In this document: in pieces, positions 27,682 through 39,910 of the stretch
Layout: each line of letters begins with the position of its first letter
How positions within the stretch are numbered: the stretch's first letter is position 1
Assembly (NCBI GenBank): GCA_030272155.1
Contig: CP126192.1
Span: 7,660,501 to 7,724,500 of the forward strand
DNA from: Tetradesmus obliquus
Taxonomy: Eukaryota > Chlorophyta > Chlorophyceae > Sphaeropleales > Scenedesmaceae
Length of the DNA: 64,000 bases
Reading direction: 5' to 3'
Program-made: the position numbers and the translations under genes
The notes under the pieces: model-generated
Told to the model about the DNA's origin: nothing
Databases searched by the model: none
What the model saw: the letters and a program-made list of their open reading frames with translations, nothing else

Positions 27682-30600
27682 AGCGCTCACCTTTGAAGAA
27701 CTTTGTGCATGTTGGGAACTTCACCGGATCCACATGCGCCTGCCCCATCGCGTTTGCCAGCACTGGCACATCGGGGTCCCAGCTGTGAATCGCTCTCATG
27801 GCTTCATGGTACAGCCAGGCCCCTGCTGCGCATGCTTTTTGGCCCTGTGCATCAAAGCACTCCCGCTCCCACTGACAACCCCAGCGGCTGGGCTCGTTGA
27901 CGAGATCTGGGGGCAGCAGCAGCAGCAGCGGCGGAATATAAAGTGGCAGCAGCAGCAGCCAGCAGGCTGTTGGCGCTCACAGACATGTAATGGAGGAGGA
28001 AGATGACTGCATCAGGCGTACTATTACGTACTACGTATGCGCCTGAGAAAAATGGCCTCGATGTATTGCCCTCAAAACAATCATCAGCCACTCAATCTTA
28101 TCGCAGCGGGTCAACACAGCCTGCAGGAAACCACAACTGCGCACACATGCGCACCTGCAAAGACGCGGCCCTTGATGTGCTGCTCGTACCCCGGCAGCAT
28201 GGTGATGGTACGCCACAGGCTGTCCCAGTTGGTGGCTTTGACGCGAGCTCAGGTTGATCCACAACTAACTACAAGTGCCTCAGGCAGGCGCATGTGTGTT
28301 TACCTGCAAAGACGCGGCCCTTGATATGCTGCTCGTACCCCGGCAGCGCCGTAATGGTACGCCACAGGTTGCCCCAGTTGGCGGCAAACAGTGCGGGGTT
28401 GAGCATATTGGGATCGCGGTCTTGGTAGCTGTGGTGGTCCACAACCACGTAGAAGCCCTGCGGCACACAAAGAAGACATGGTAAACAATAAGTGTGGCTG
28501 TGCAATGCACATGGTGTGGGGTTGAGCGTATTGGCATCGCGGTCTTTGTAGCTGTGGTGGTCCACAACCATATACAAGCCCTGCGGCAGCAGTTGCGGCA
28601 GGAAATCTCGATGTTTGAGTTTGCTTTGCAATGCACATGGTGTGTGGTTGACCATGTTGGGATCGTGCTCTTGATAGCTGTGGTGGTCCACCACCACATA
28701 GAAGCCCTGCGGCAGCCGCGGCGGCAGAACAATCTTGATGTTTGAGTTTGCTTTGCATTGCACATGTGCGGGGTTGAGCATATTGGGATCACACTCTTAA
28801 TGGCTGTACAGCCATGTGGTGGTTCACAACCATGCAAAAGCCCTGCGGCCAGCAAATCACACAATGCTCTGAGAACGAGCTGTGCAGTAACACATACTTT
28901 GGTTCTGAGCATGTTGCGTGTGCTTTTGTTCAATGGCAGCTTATCACGGCAGCAGCAGCTTTCTGCTGATGCGTGTTTCCGTTCTCGCTGGCTGCATGAT
29001 ACAATGACAATTCATGTGCACGTGAGGAGCTCTGAGCACCCTCAGCCTCACCTGTGCAACCAGGTACTGCACCCTCAGCCTCACCTGTGCAACCAGGTAC
29101 TGCACCTGCCACAAGAAGCGGTGGATGGCCTGCACACCCTGACCCTGCGGCAGGTACCTGCGGCAGCAGCAGCATCAGCGGCAGCAGCAGCAAGCGCTCT
29201 GAACAGCACAATCAGGGTTCAGCGTGGCAGATCAAAGACACATCACAATGCACGGGCTGCAGCCCGTGTTTCTTCATCGCACACCACAGCAAGCATGCCA
29301 CGGTCGATCGCAACAAGCAGGCACACACAACATTGGAGCACCCACAGTCTGTCTGCATTCTCACCAGTTGCACATTGTCAGCTGCAGCTTGCCTTCATAC
29401 TGCTCTGCTGCTTTGTAGCTGCTCTCAAACGGCACCTCCCATGTTGCAGCACACGCTGCATCGTCATCTGGCTTCAGAGGTGGAGGGTGCTGCATGCCTG
29501 TGTAAGCTGGCGCTGCTGCTGCGAGCTGCTCGGGGCTTAGGTTTGTGAGGCTGGGGTCTAGGGTTTTGTTCAGGTTGATGTAGTCGATGGGATCTCTCTG
29601 CATGGAATAGCAGCGGGCAGAGCTGGTCAATTGAGCCTGTCATTGGCTCCTCAGGAACACGCGAGGCTACTTTTGGGATCTGCAACATTTTGAAAAAATG
29701 TGACAAGCAGATGCTGGAGGCACTTCATGCCATGCACAAGTGTGATGCAGCACTGCTGTTTCTCAGCAGGGCAGCATTGACGATCACAGCTCGAAACAGG
29801 GCAACATAGACATGCTGCGGCCAGCAGAAGCATGGAAGGCAGCATGTGACACACCACCTGCAGCTGCTGGATCAGCTAGAGATGTTGTGTTACCTTTGCG
29901 TCACACAAACCGCTCACGTGGTGGTAGCAGTTTATTGCAGGCAGGGGCTGTGCTGGTACACTCCCCCTGATGAGCCTCTCGCTGGCTCCTGACTGGGGTT
30001 CCCAATCCTTGTTTGAGTGGAGCGTGTACAGTGATATAATGTAATAAATATTATACTCACCACGCATGAGTAGAACTCTGTTGCGTCCCACTTTGGCGCT
30101 GGCAGGTCCTTCTGCAGGTTGGTGAAGTTGAAGGGCAGCCGCACCGCATTGAAGCCTGCAGCAGGTAGCAGGGCAAGCCACAACAGCATCAGTAAATACA
30201 AGTGACAGCAGCAGCTGAACGGCAAGTTTACTGAGTGGGAAAGGTTGGGCAGCCACACTGCACTGGGATGGCCACGCCTGCAGCGGCAGGCATGGCCATT
30301 CGCAAGCGGCAGCAGCAGCATTCACCACTGCAATTCAGCCAGTCTCGTACAGCTGCGTGCTGTTGCCGCTTTCCGTTCTTACTCGCCCAGTGCCTTGCTG
30401 CAGTCCACCACGGCTGGAAACTCATCGGCCACGTGCTGCTGCTGCCACTGCTGCTGGCGTTTCTTCTGCCTGAATACCAGCTACTGCTGCACCATTTGTA
30501 CCCACCCAGTGCCTTCATGCGGTGCACCACCGTTGCAAAGTCGTTGGTCATCGTGCGCTTGCCCCAAAAGTCCACCCCGAGCGCATTGATGGACGCATGG

Positions 30601-31063
30601 CTCACAGCTGAGGTGGGCGGCAGCTCGGCGTCATCATAGGCCTGCAGCATTACAGTGAGAGGAAGAATACATGTGCATTGTCAGAAGCATGAGGGCAGCA
30701 TAATGATTATGCGTCATCTTAGGCCTGCAGGTTTTTAACTAGTATGAGGGCAGCTTTTAGTCCGATGTTTAACGATTGACGCCTGCCATCATCAAGTTGA
30801 CGTTCTGCTGTGGGTCAAATAGGCATGGCTGCTGGCTCAGCAGGCATCGAACAGCAGTGTTCAACATCAACAGCTCCGGCTGCTGCTGCCACTTCCACTG
30901 CCACCGCCGCCGCTGACGCTGACGCTGCATCTGCTACTGCTGCTGCTGCTGCTACTGCTGGTGACTCACCCACAAGCCATCTACACTGGGACTCTCAGTC
31001 TCTCAGCCAAACCAATTGATGCCGTGCAGCCTGCCGGCCTGCCTGCCTGCCGGCCTGCCGGCC

Positions 31064-31127
<64 letters not shown>

Positions 31128-32410
31128 ATCATTATCCACTCACCCACAGGCCGTCCACAGTTGGGCTCTCAGTCTCCCAGCCGAACCAGTTGATGCCATG
31201 CAAACTCGCCATCTTGCCGGAGGCTGCCTCAATCAGGTCCCCTTTGGGTGACAGCTTCAGCGCTGGAGGCACCTGCGCATCATGGTGCATGTGGAGGGTC
31301 AGCTTTCAGCTGCAGCCATGAACAGCACAACTGTTGGTTGAGCAGCAGCAGCGGCGTCATTGCTGTTGAGCAGTCAAGTCTGCCAGCCAGCAGTAGATTA
31401 CGGTTCTTTAGAACAGCTGCAGCGCCTTTGAACCTCACCTTGCTGATGCCTGCGATGCTGTCCCAGGGAGAGGGGCAGCCTGACGGCACTGCCCGCTTTT
31501 GCACGAGGCCCCCTGGCAAAAAAACACCAAGGTGTGACCCTCCACAACAGCTGCAGCGCTTGCTCACCTTGCTGGTGCCTGCGATGCTGTCCCAGGGGGA
31601 GGGGCAGCCTGACGGCACTGCCCGCTTTTGCATGTCCACCCTGCAGGCACAGGCCTTTGCAGGCATTGGCCGGGGCGGGTAGCGCAGGAACGCTTGGGAG
31701 GGTCCCAGGTTGGAGGCTTGCACAGGGGATGCTGTTGTGATGCAGAAGTAATAAAGTGACAGGCAGCACAGTGAGCAAGTGTGACTGTACAAGAACACAG
31801 TAGCACAAGACCGCTTCGGAAGGTCCCAGGTTGGAGGCATGCACCGGGGATGCTGTGGGGATGCAGGGCGATGAAGGGAGGAGCAGAAAAATATTGGGGT
31901 AGTACAGTGAGCAGGTGTTACAGGAAAGACACAGTAACACATGAATGCTTTGAAGGCTCCCAGGTTGGAGGCGTGGACTGGGGCTGCTGTGGGCGCGAGT
32001 GGAAGGCAGGGCAGAGAAATATTGGGGTAGTACAGTGAGCAGGCGTTAGAGGAAACACACAGTAGCGCATGAATGCTTCGGAGGGTCCCAGGTTGGAGGC
32101 TTGCACTTGGGCTGCTGTGCGAATCAGGGGAAGTGAGCTTGCAGCGTTGAGAGCGTAGCGGGTCAGGTGCAGCGCGAGCAGCAGCAGGGAGCTGCCTGCG
32201 GTAGGGTCAATATCAGAGGAGAGAGACTCTATACATGTGGCTGTTTCTTTGCTGGCAGCTAAAGCATAAGAGTTCGATTTGTGAAGCTGTAACTGCACAG
32301 CCTTACAGAAAATGCTTGAAGTGGCACTTACTGCTCAACAGTGCTCCCAAGATGCCCCCTGCCAGCAGCCGCCTGAGGGCCTGGCATGAACTACTGCGCT
32401 GCGTCGTCAT
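25170..32410 (-). CDS. GH5-family endoglucanase/cellulase-like enzyme, membrane-anchored or secreted
   Basis: A glycoside hydrolase of clan GH-A, family 5, expected to cut beta-1,4-glucans outside the plasma membrane. An ATG at 32410 opens MTTQRSSSCQALRRLLAGG, followed by a hydrophobic stretch (SSLLLLALHL), so it is a signal anchor or signal peptide. About 14 exons follow. Landmarks in order are HGINWFGWETESPTVDGLW (near 31200), DFATVVHRMKALG (30540), GFNAVRLPFNF (30160), AIHRFLWQVQYLVAQ (29110), VVVDHHSYQDRDPN (28430), DLVNEPSRWG with the acid/base Glu (27890), LVLAPHVYPATLTG (27170), VILGEFGVPD with the nucleophile Glu (26040), VSWFWWAWNANSG (25850) and a C-terminal Ser/Gly-rich tail. Both catalytic Glu motifs are intact. 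Nearly every exon has a partial copy beside it. The junctions after the anchor (near 32100) are uncertain because of the copies. Confidence 0.85.
26134..26197 (-). repeat. Copy of the GH5 nucleophile exon start
   Basis: An upstream copy of acceptor plus exon start: it reads DRMAPILGELGVP where the true exon (26075 downward) reads DRMAVILGEFGVP. It is truncated after about 60 bases. Confidence 0.8.
26285..26410. repeat. Dispersed repeat, copy B (intronic)
   Basis: Partner of the repeat at 11555-11690: same order of GGTAGAAGG, GTGGAGCCC, GGCCACACAC, ACTTACCCAGGAGCTGCA and a CTCACT run, with an altered GC-rich arm. It lies in a GH5 intron and in the same orientation. Confidence 0.7.
26540..26606 (-). 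repeat. Copy of a GH5 exon end
   Basis: It repeats the end of the exon at about 26770-26666 (coding LDLSFGLKVLGRDLG), downstream in the intron, with substitutions. Confidence 0.65.
26764..26862. repeat. (CAG)n tract, about 32 units
   Basis: On the sense (minus) strand of the GH5 gene this is (CTG)n, and it runs directly into the CTGCAG acceptor of the next exon. It appears to serve as the pyrimidine-containing tract of that intron. Confidence 0.9.
27530..27682 (-). repeat. Copy of a GH5 exon end plus a CAG tract after the donor
   Basis: At 27600-27530 the end of the NEP exon is repeated (VNPVKFPTCRKFFNG against VDPVKFPTCTKFFKG in the true exon). Between the true donor (27692) and the copy lies a sense-strand (CAG)n tract (27682-27597). 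Confidence 0.8.
28155..28256 (-). repeat. Copy of a GH5 exon end (WRTIT exon)
   Basis: It repeats the exon end coding LWRTITALPGYEQHIKGRVF with its flank, about 145 bases downstream of the true exon (about 28462-28310). Confidence 0.8.
28500..28842 (-). repeat. Three upstream copies of the GH5 VVDHHSY exon start
   Basis: Copies at about 28500-28590, 28625-28715 and 28745-28842 repeat the acceptor and exon start (variants of VVDHHSYQDRDPNMLNP). The outermost is the most degraded. They lie upstream of the true exon in the preceding intron, with a period of about 125 bases. Confidence 0.85.
29039..29104 (-). repeat. Perfect 33-base tandem repeat over a GH5 exon end and donor
   Basis: The codons for QYLVAQ and the GTGAGGCTGAGG donor occur twice with no visible difference. 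Either donor would keep the reading frame (33 bases, 11 residues), so the two isoforms would differ by one short repeat. Confidence 0.9.
30378..30418 (-). repeat. Copy of a GH5 exon end (KALG)
   Basis: It repeats the end of the exon coding DFATVVHRMKALG in weakened form, about 120 bases downstream, with a GTGGACTGCAGCAAGGCACTGG-like core of which only the last 12 bases are exact. Confidence 0.5.
30960..31130 (-). repeat. Copy of the GH5 GINWFGW exon end, with a CAG tract
   Basis: At 31022-30960 the exon end coding INWFGWETESPTVDGLW and its GTGAGT donor are repeated with a stop-creating change. Between the true donor and the copy is a sense-strand (CAG)n tract (31127-31062) and a run of CTGCCGGC-like units. 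Confidence 0.8.
31431..31512 (-). repeat. Copy of the GH5 PSPWDSIAG exon end
   Basis: It repeats QKRAVPSGCPSPWDSIAG with the following GTGAGG donor, downstream of the true exon (31735-31568). The reading is preserved almost exactly. Confidence 0.85.
31795..32137 (-). repeat. Three upstream copies of the GH5 ASNLGPS exon start
   Basis: Copies at about 31795-31868, 31922-32010 and 32043-32137 repeat the acceptor and exon start (variants of VQASNLGPSEAF), period about 125 bases, upstream of the true exon start near 31735. Each carries the same following intron-like filler (CTGCTCACTGTACTACC). Confidence 0.85.
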
Positions 32411-32419
32411 TCTTACAGA

Positions 32420-33395
32420 AGCTTCTCGCAACTTCTTGCTGATTCTTCTAATATCTGCTCCCGCTCAAGGCGTCTCCTTCACGTCTGGCGGGAAAGGGCG
32501 GGTGGAAGGCGCGAATGTGATCACGTCTCCTCTGCACAGTCTTGATCTGAATATGTCTCTGATAACGGTGATTACCCTATATAAACAATTTTGTGGATGC
32601 TAAGATGCTCTGCTTTGGCAACTGCATACCCTGACGTGGCGCAGGAGGTTCGCACGAGGTAGCCACCGACGGGATGCGTAAGGCGATGACATTTTGATAT
32701 GATTATAACGTTAAAGAATATAGTTAGGGTCACATTGATTGTCTATTCAATGCAGCATATCTCCGTGTGTGGCTTGGAGAAGCTCTTATGCACTGCAACA
32801 CATGCACTCCTGATTGTTTTGATAAGCGAATGGTGCGTCGTAACTAACTCAGTTGCTACTATAGATTTCATGCGGAGAAGTCTGAGTTGTCAAGCGCTTA
32901 TGGCACTTTCGCTTTTCAGCTCCCGGCTGGTCCCAGCTGTCCATGTCAGCATCGCGCCGGCTGCGACCAACCTGTTGCGTTGCCGAGTCACCTATATCAT
33001 AATACGTAAACGCTATCGAAGCACCAATTGTGATTGGTTGTAGTTCTGCTGTCGGGTCTGCACGATCGTCGGGAGCAGGAAGCATGGAGCAGTACTGGGA
33101 TGGTGCCGGACAATAATAAGCGCGGTTAAACAAAGCTTCAACAGCGTCAACGATGTTGGAATATACACAATTTACCGAACAACAACACAGCAGACAGGAT
33201 GAGGAAGCCAACATTCACCAGTCAGCCTGAGCGCAGCACACTCTGCTTTCAGCCCCCAACAGCCTGACTGCGTATGCGCACAAATAAACCAGTGCACAGC
33301 ACCCCCAATCAACTGCAGCACTCCAACTTTCAACTTTGCATACAACACGTTGACATCATAGCCAAACCAGCGCGTACAGCAACACACGTTCCGCA
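32420..33395. other. AT-rich intergenic stretch
   Basis: Between the 3' end of the ELG1-like gene and the start of the GH5 gene. Composition is clearly less GC-rich than the genes. A minus-strand frame (32849-33214) is not convincing. It should hold the GH5 promoter and the ELG1 3' UTR. Confidence 0.5.
32577..32586 (-). promoter_or_regulatory. Candidate TATA box of the GH5 gene
   Basis: Read on the minus strand it is GTTTATATAGGG, about 170 bases above the proposed ATG at 32410 in an AT-rich stretch. Placement suits a promoter. Confidence 0.4.
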
Positions 33396-34706
33396 TCACG
33401 CTGTGCCAAACATGCACCGCAGCACCTCCAAAAGGCCCCCCTGTGCCCCAAGTCCCGGCACTTTCCTGCAAAGGTAGTGCTCAAAAACAGGAGCACGCCG
33501 CGCTGCCCTACTCGGCATCTGCTGCATCTGCAGCTGCCTGCCTGCCTCTGCCCTGCACACGGAGGACAATGCAGATAATCTGTCTGCTGCTGCTGCTGCA
33601 GCACCACCACTCAGGCAGAACGAGGCAGGGCCGGCTAGCAGCAGCACATTCGCAAGCCAGGAGAGCTTGCTCAGCGGCATGCGCCAGCTGCTACTATTAT
33701 TGCTGATCCTGCCGCCAGCGGCAGCTGCTGCTGCTGCTGCTGCTGAGGATGTGGGTGAGGAACTATACTGCTGCTGCATCTGCAGCAGCTGCGCCTGCAG
33801 CAGCACTTCCCCTACCGCCTGCGCAACTGACAGCTCCGCCGTGTAGCTGCCGCTGCTGCTGCTGGGCTCTGCACCAAACTGCCCCACAGACAGCTGCTCA
33901 TCTGCCTCTGCAAGTGCTGCTGCAAGGCTGGCACCATCACCACCCCTCACAGCCAGCCCTGCTGCCCACTCTGCTGTTGACAGCTGCACACTGAAACCTC
34001 CACCAACACCACTGCTGCTGCTGCTGCTGCTGCTGCTGAGGCCACTTTGCTCCTGCTGCAGCAGCCAGTCTGCAGATGCTGCTAGCAGCAGTGCATTGCA
34101 TGCGGGGTGGGGCTGCTTGTATGGCAGTGCTGTGGTTTTGTGAACCCTGGGGCAGGCTCCTGACACTGGGACTGACAGGTCAGCTGGGCCGGTCAGCAGA
34201 TCGACATCGGACAAGCGCCCTGCTGCTGCTGCCAGCTCATGCAATGCCGCTGCATCGCCTGCTGCAGTTGCTGCTGCTGCTGCTGCTGAACTATCTGCTG
34301 CTTTTGCCATAGGTGGTAGATCTGGAACCTGCAGCAGCACCTGCCGCAGTGCAGCTGCTTCTTCTGCACCAGTAGGCAGGGGAGGAATTGCCAAAGACGC
34401 ACCTGCTCCTGCTGCTGCTGCTGCTGCTGCTGGTTCGGGTGTGAGGGCGGGTGCTGCTGGCTCAGGAGTAGCTGCTGCTGGCTCAGGCGATGCGGTACGT
34501 GTTGCTGCTGCTGCTGGTGCTGGAGTGCCGGCTTCTGCATCTGCTGCTGCTCCTGTAATGTCATCCCCAAAGAGCAGTGCTGCTGGGCCTGGCGTGCCAC
34601 ACCTGGCTGCTGCTGCTGCTGCTTCTGAAGCATGCGGCACTTCTGCTGCAGCCACATCCATTGCTGCTGCTGCTGCTGGTACAGGGCTGGTGGCAGGCTT
34701 CTGCTC

Positions 34707-34740
<34 letters not shown>

Positions 34741-34862
34741 GGCGGCTGCTCGTCTATCTCCATTGCATCAGCATCAGCATCAGCTGCACCTGCTGCTGCA
34801 GCTGCAATGCTCTCTTCCTCTGCCGCAACACCCGCAGCAGCCGCACCTTCTTCCATTACATC

Positions 34863-34899
<37 letters not shown>

Positions 34900-36212
34900 G
34901 CATCACTTGATGGCACCTCCAGCTGCACCAGCAGCACCTCTGCCCCATCCACCCCAACATCCACATGCAGCTGCAGCAGCACCACCCGCTGCTTCAACTC
35001 CTCTGCTGCTGCTGCAGCAGCCTCAGCCGCTGCCTGCCGCCTCGCCCTGGCTGCTGCAGCAGCAGCAATGGCAGCAGCTGCTGCTCTGCCGACTGCTGCT
35101 GAGCTTGCGCGGGCGCGCAGCCTGCTGCTGGCACCTCGGCCCGTGGATGCTTTCCCGGCTGCTTGCCTGCCTTTGCGAGCGCTGCTACCGCCAGCAGCCT
35201 CTGCTGCTGCTGCATCAGCGCCAGCTGTGGCGAGCTGAGTCTCAGGTGTTGGTGTGAAGTCCAGTTGAGGTGTCCCAGGGTATGTTGATGGTGTGTCCCA
35301 ACCAGAGTCCCAGTCAGACCCAGCAGCAGCAGCAGATGATGCCAAACTCTTGCGTAGCTTTTTCGACAGGGCCAGCTGCTGCTGCCGCTGCTGCCAGGCG
35401 GCCTGCAGGTGCAGCAGCAGCTGCTGCTGCCGCTGCTCGTGCAGTGCGGCTTGCTGCTTGCGGCGTGCGGCCGCTGCAGCTTCAACAGCTGATAGCTGCT
35501 GCTGCTGTAGTGGCAGCACGACATCTGGCTGTTCAGCTGCTGGGACTAGAGCCTGCTCTGCTGCTGCAGCCCAAGCAGCCAGCTGCTGCTGCCGCTCCTG
35601 GAAGCACCACGGCTGCACACTCAGCAGCCCACGCTGCTGCTGCTGCTGCTGCTGTTGCTGGGGGTCTACTGACCAGAACTGCAGGGCCGCTAGGCAGGCG
35701 CGCACATCATGCCCCGTCTGCCGCACCAGCTGCACAACATCTTGCAGTTGTAGCCCCACCCTTCCCTCAGCAGCAAGCACCAGAACCAGCAGCCTCACTA
35801 GCTCCCCCTCACCTGGCTGCAGCAGAGACACCTGCTGCACCTGCAAACCTTGGACACTGCTCAGCACTGCCGGCAGCTGCGGTGAATTCAAACACAGCAC
35901 GATAGGCCTGCGGCTGTCTCGGATCAGGCCAGGGAGGGCGGCTAAGAAGCCGCGATCTGCGTCGAGCAGCGTGTCAGCTTCGTCAAACAGCACTAGGGTG
36001 AGTGCCTCTGCAGACTGGCCTGGCGCTGCTGCTGCTGCTTGCGGGTCATCCTGCACTGCTGCTGCTGCTGCTGCAGGGGAAGGAGAGGGGGCTTTGACTG
36101 GCGAGTGCAGCTGCTCACGGGCTTTGCGAGAGTCTGCAGTGCGGCGCTTGCGCGGCACAAACAGCTCTGCTGAGTCATCGTCATCTGACCTGGCTGCTGC
36201 TGCTGCGGATCC

Positions 36213-36248
<36 letters not shown>

Positions 36249-36466
36249 CTCTACCTCCTGGTCCTCTATTATTGCAGCCAGCTGCCGCTTGCCCCTGCCC
36301 CTGCTGCCTCTACCTCTACCACTGCCCCTAGCAGCTGCTGTGTTTTCAGCAACATCGCCATCATCAGCTGCTGCTGCTGCTGCACCTCTGCCGCTGCTCC
36401 TGCCACGCCCCCTGCCGCGGCCTCTGCTGCCCTGCTTAGCGCCTGCAGCAGCTGCACCAAGTTGAG

Positions 36467-36497
<31 letters not shown>

Positions 36498-38749
36498 CTG
36501 TGTAGCAGCTGTGAGCAGCGCCTGCTGCTGCTGCAGCTGCTGCTGCTGTGCTGCTTTGGCATCCAGCCGCCGGGAGCGGGTGGCCTCGCGAACCATCCGC
36601 AGCACCTGGCAGGCAACACAACATACCCACAAACACAGCATATGCTGGAAGTTGGAACTGTGCATCATCCACATGTCTGGGTGCATGATAGGACACATCG
36701 GTGTGAGCACCAACACAAGTATGCACAGCACTCAGCACTCAGAAAGCTGCACTGCTGCCAGCATCGGGCACAGCACCTGCGACAGCGCTGTTATCCCCTT
36801 CACCTATCTGGCCTGCGGTGCGCTCCACGCTGCAGCCGCACAGCACAAACCACACTGCAGAAAAAAAACACAACACAAGCAAACACACAGCACAAACAGC
36901 AGAGCAGCAGCAGCAGCAGCAGCAGCAACCCACCTGGCCTGCGGTGCGCTCCACACTGGGGTTCACCTCCAGCACCCTGAACCCCAGCTCCTCAGCCAGT
37001 GCGTAAGCCGCGGCGGTTTTGCCAGCGCCTGACGGACCCAACAAAGCAAGGCAGGCGCACCTGCAGCAGCAGCAGCACCAGCAGCAGGGCAAGATGCAAG
37101 AGCCTCACAAAGTTTGCATTGCATGCAGCGCAGTAACACCAACAGCGTGTCAAGCAGACGACCTGTTAGTTGTCATCTTGTCATAATCCATCACTGATTT
37201 TTTGGACGTCTCACTCCCCTGCTCCTCACCTGCCAAGCTCTGCCTGCCCATCCAGCAATGAGCTGGCCCCGTCTGTGCGTGCCGACTGCCACCAGCTGCT
37301 GTCTGACTCAGTCTGCGATGCAGCAGCAGCAGAAGCTTTGCTTTTCACCCCTCCCTGCTGCCCTGCGGCTCCCGTGCCGCCTGCAGCAGCTGCAGCAGCA
37401 GCAGCAGTTGCTGCTGCTTGCTGCTGGATGATGCCTGCCCAGTCTTGCAGGAACTGCTTGAATGTGGCGACAGCTGCTGCATTGCCGCACATGTGTGCTG
37501 CTGCAGCCGGGGCATACTTTGCTGCCCAGAGCATACTGCTGCTGCTGCTGCTGCCGGCACCAGCTACTGCTGCCTCGGCATCTGCAGGAGTAGCAGCAGC
37601 AATATCCAGCACAGCTGCACTGCTGCGTCCGAGGTTTGCCTCAGCAAGCGCTTGCAGCTGCAGCAGCTCCGACTGCAACTGCAGCAGATGGTCCCCTGCA
37701 CTGGCCACATCCAGTAGCGCAGCATCTGATGCATGCATGCCTGCTGCTGTCGCTGCTGCTGCTGCTGCCTGCTGGTGCAGCAGCGATGCAAGCTCAACCA
37801 ACAAAGGGTGTGCCTCACTATCAACTGCTGCTGCTGTTGCTGCAGGGTTCGGCACCGTCTGCAGAGCGGTTGCTGCTGCCGGCAGCGCTACAGCCCAGTT
37901 CCTGCAATCTTCTGCCTGCAAGCCGCCGCTGCCGGCAGCAGCTGCTGCAGCTATGCTGTAGCTGAAGCTGTTAGGCGGCCGCTCCTGCAGCAGCTGCTGC
38001 CACTGCTCCCTGCTGCTGGCTGCTGATGTAGCATCCAACTGCTGCAGCACGCCACGAACCCTAACACCGCCAGCTCCCTCTGCTGCTGCTGCTGCTGCTG
38101 CTGCCTCTGTGCTGTCATCAGCTGCACATGCTTGCGTGACATGCAGTGGGGCTATCGGCAGGCCGAAGGTCCTGCCACCTTGCTGCCGGCCAAGCAGCGG
38201 CGTCCCTGCTGCTGCTGCTGCTGCTGCTGCATCGCCGTCCCCTGCTGCTGTCTGTTGCTGCTTTGCTGGCTTAGCGAAGAACGGATGCACCGGCCCCGGC
38301 GTGCCTTGCTGCTGCTGCTGCTGCTGTCCAGCTGCTGCTGCTGCTGCTTCTGCTTTGAACTTTTGCTGTTCGTCTTGCTTGCGCTGCTGCTCCTGCTGCG
38401 CCTGCTCCCGCTGCTCCTTCTGCTGCTGCAGCTCAAGCGCCCGCTTCGCCTTGCGCTGCGCTGCTGACATGAATATGTCAGGCACTTTGCCAGCTGGCAC
38501 AGGTGCTGGTGTAGCAGCAGCAGCAGCAGGTGTTGCCGCCTCATCAGGTATTACATCTACCTCCTTAGTGAGCAGCACATCGTCGTCATCACCATCTGCT
38601 GCTGCTGCTCCTGCTGCTTCTGCTGTTGCCTCATCACCACCCAGCTGCCGTTTGCCTGCTGCACTGCGTGTGCAGCGGCCCTTTGTAGCAGCAGCGCCAG
38701 CAGCAGCAGCAGCAGCAGGCCCTTCTGGAGAGTTGCAGAGGTCCAGCAC

Positions 38750-38794
<45 letters not shown>

Positions 38795-39142
38795 GGTACC
38801 GGCAGCAGCCTTGCCCTGTGCAGCAGCTGCTGCTGGCGTTGCCGACTTCCTGCGCTTACTGCCATCACTTGCTGCTGCTGCTGCCTTTTCAGCGGAGCCA
38901 CCCCGCTTTTGCGGCCTGCTGGGGGCAGATTTGCCAGCCCTGCCCCTACCCCTGCCTCTGCTGCTGCTGCCACCCCTCCGGCCCCTGCCCCTGCTGCTAC
39001 CCGCTGCTGCAAAGTCACTGTCTTCCTTTTCATCCTCTTCATCTTCACTGTCAGACAGTGCTGCGCCTTCACTTTCACTCTCTTCCCCATCTGACAGGCC
39101 CTGCTCACTGCTGCTCTCAGCAGCGCCGTCATCCTCGTCATC

Positions 39143-39181
<39 letters not shown>

Positions 39182-39467
39182 GCCGCTGCGGCGTCGCCTG
39201 CTGGCTGTAGCACTGCGGACGCGCTTGCGAGCACGTCCTGTGGGTTGATCACCAGCAGCAGCAGCAGCTGCTGGCTTCGCATCAGCGGTTGCTGCTGCTG
39301 CTGCTGCTGCTGCAGCAGCAGCAGCCTTCTGCTTGCCCAAATGAAGCTTCTGACGCTTGGCTGTCGGCTGCTGTACATCAGCACCACTTGCTGCTGCTGC
39401 TGCAGCCGGCTCTGGCTCAGCAGGTGCTGCGTCTTGTACTTTCACGGCTGTTGCGGCCTCTGCTTCT

Positions 39468-39523
<56 letters not shown>

Positions 39524-39679
39524 CTGTTCTGCTTTGCCGCCCTTCTTGCCACCTTTGGCAGCTGACTGAGGTTGCTTTGCTGCCGGCCGAGCAAACAGCT
39601 GCTTGAACTTGGCAGCAGCTGCTGCATTCACTTCAGGATCAATCTGCCGCTGCTGCTGCTGCTGTTCAAGCGCTGCGTA

Positions 39680-39721
<42 letters not shown>

Positions 39722-39879
39722 AGCTGCTGCTTCTCCCTCGGCTGCTGCTGCTGCCTGAGCCTGTGCATCACCTGGCTGCTGCTGCTGCTGCTGCTCTGCC
39801 GCAGCATCCTCTGCTACATCAGCCATTGCAGTGTCACTGACATCACTGATGACGATCTCTGCCTTGTCAGCGTCACCGT

Positions 39880-39910
<31 letters not shown>

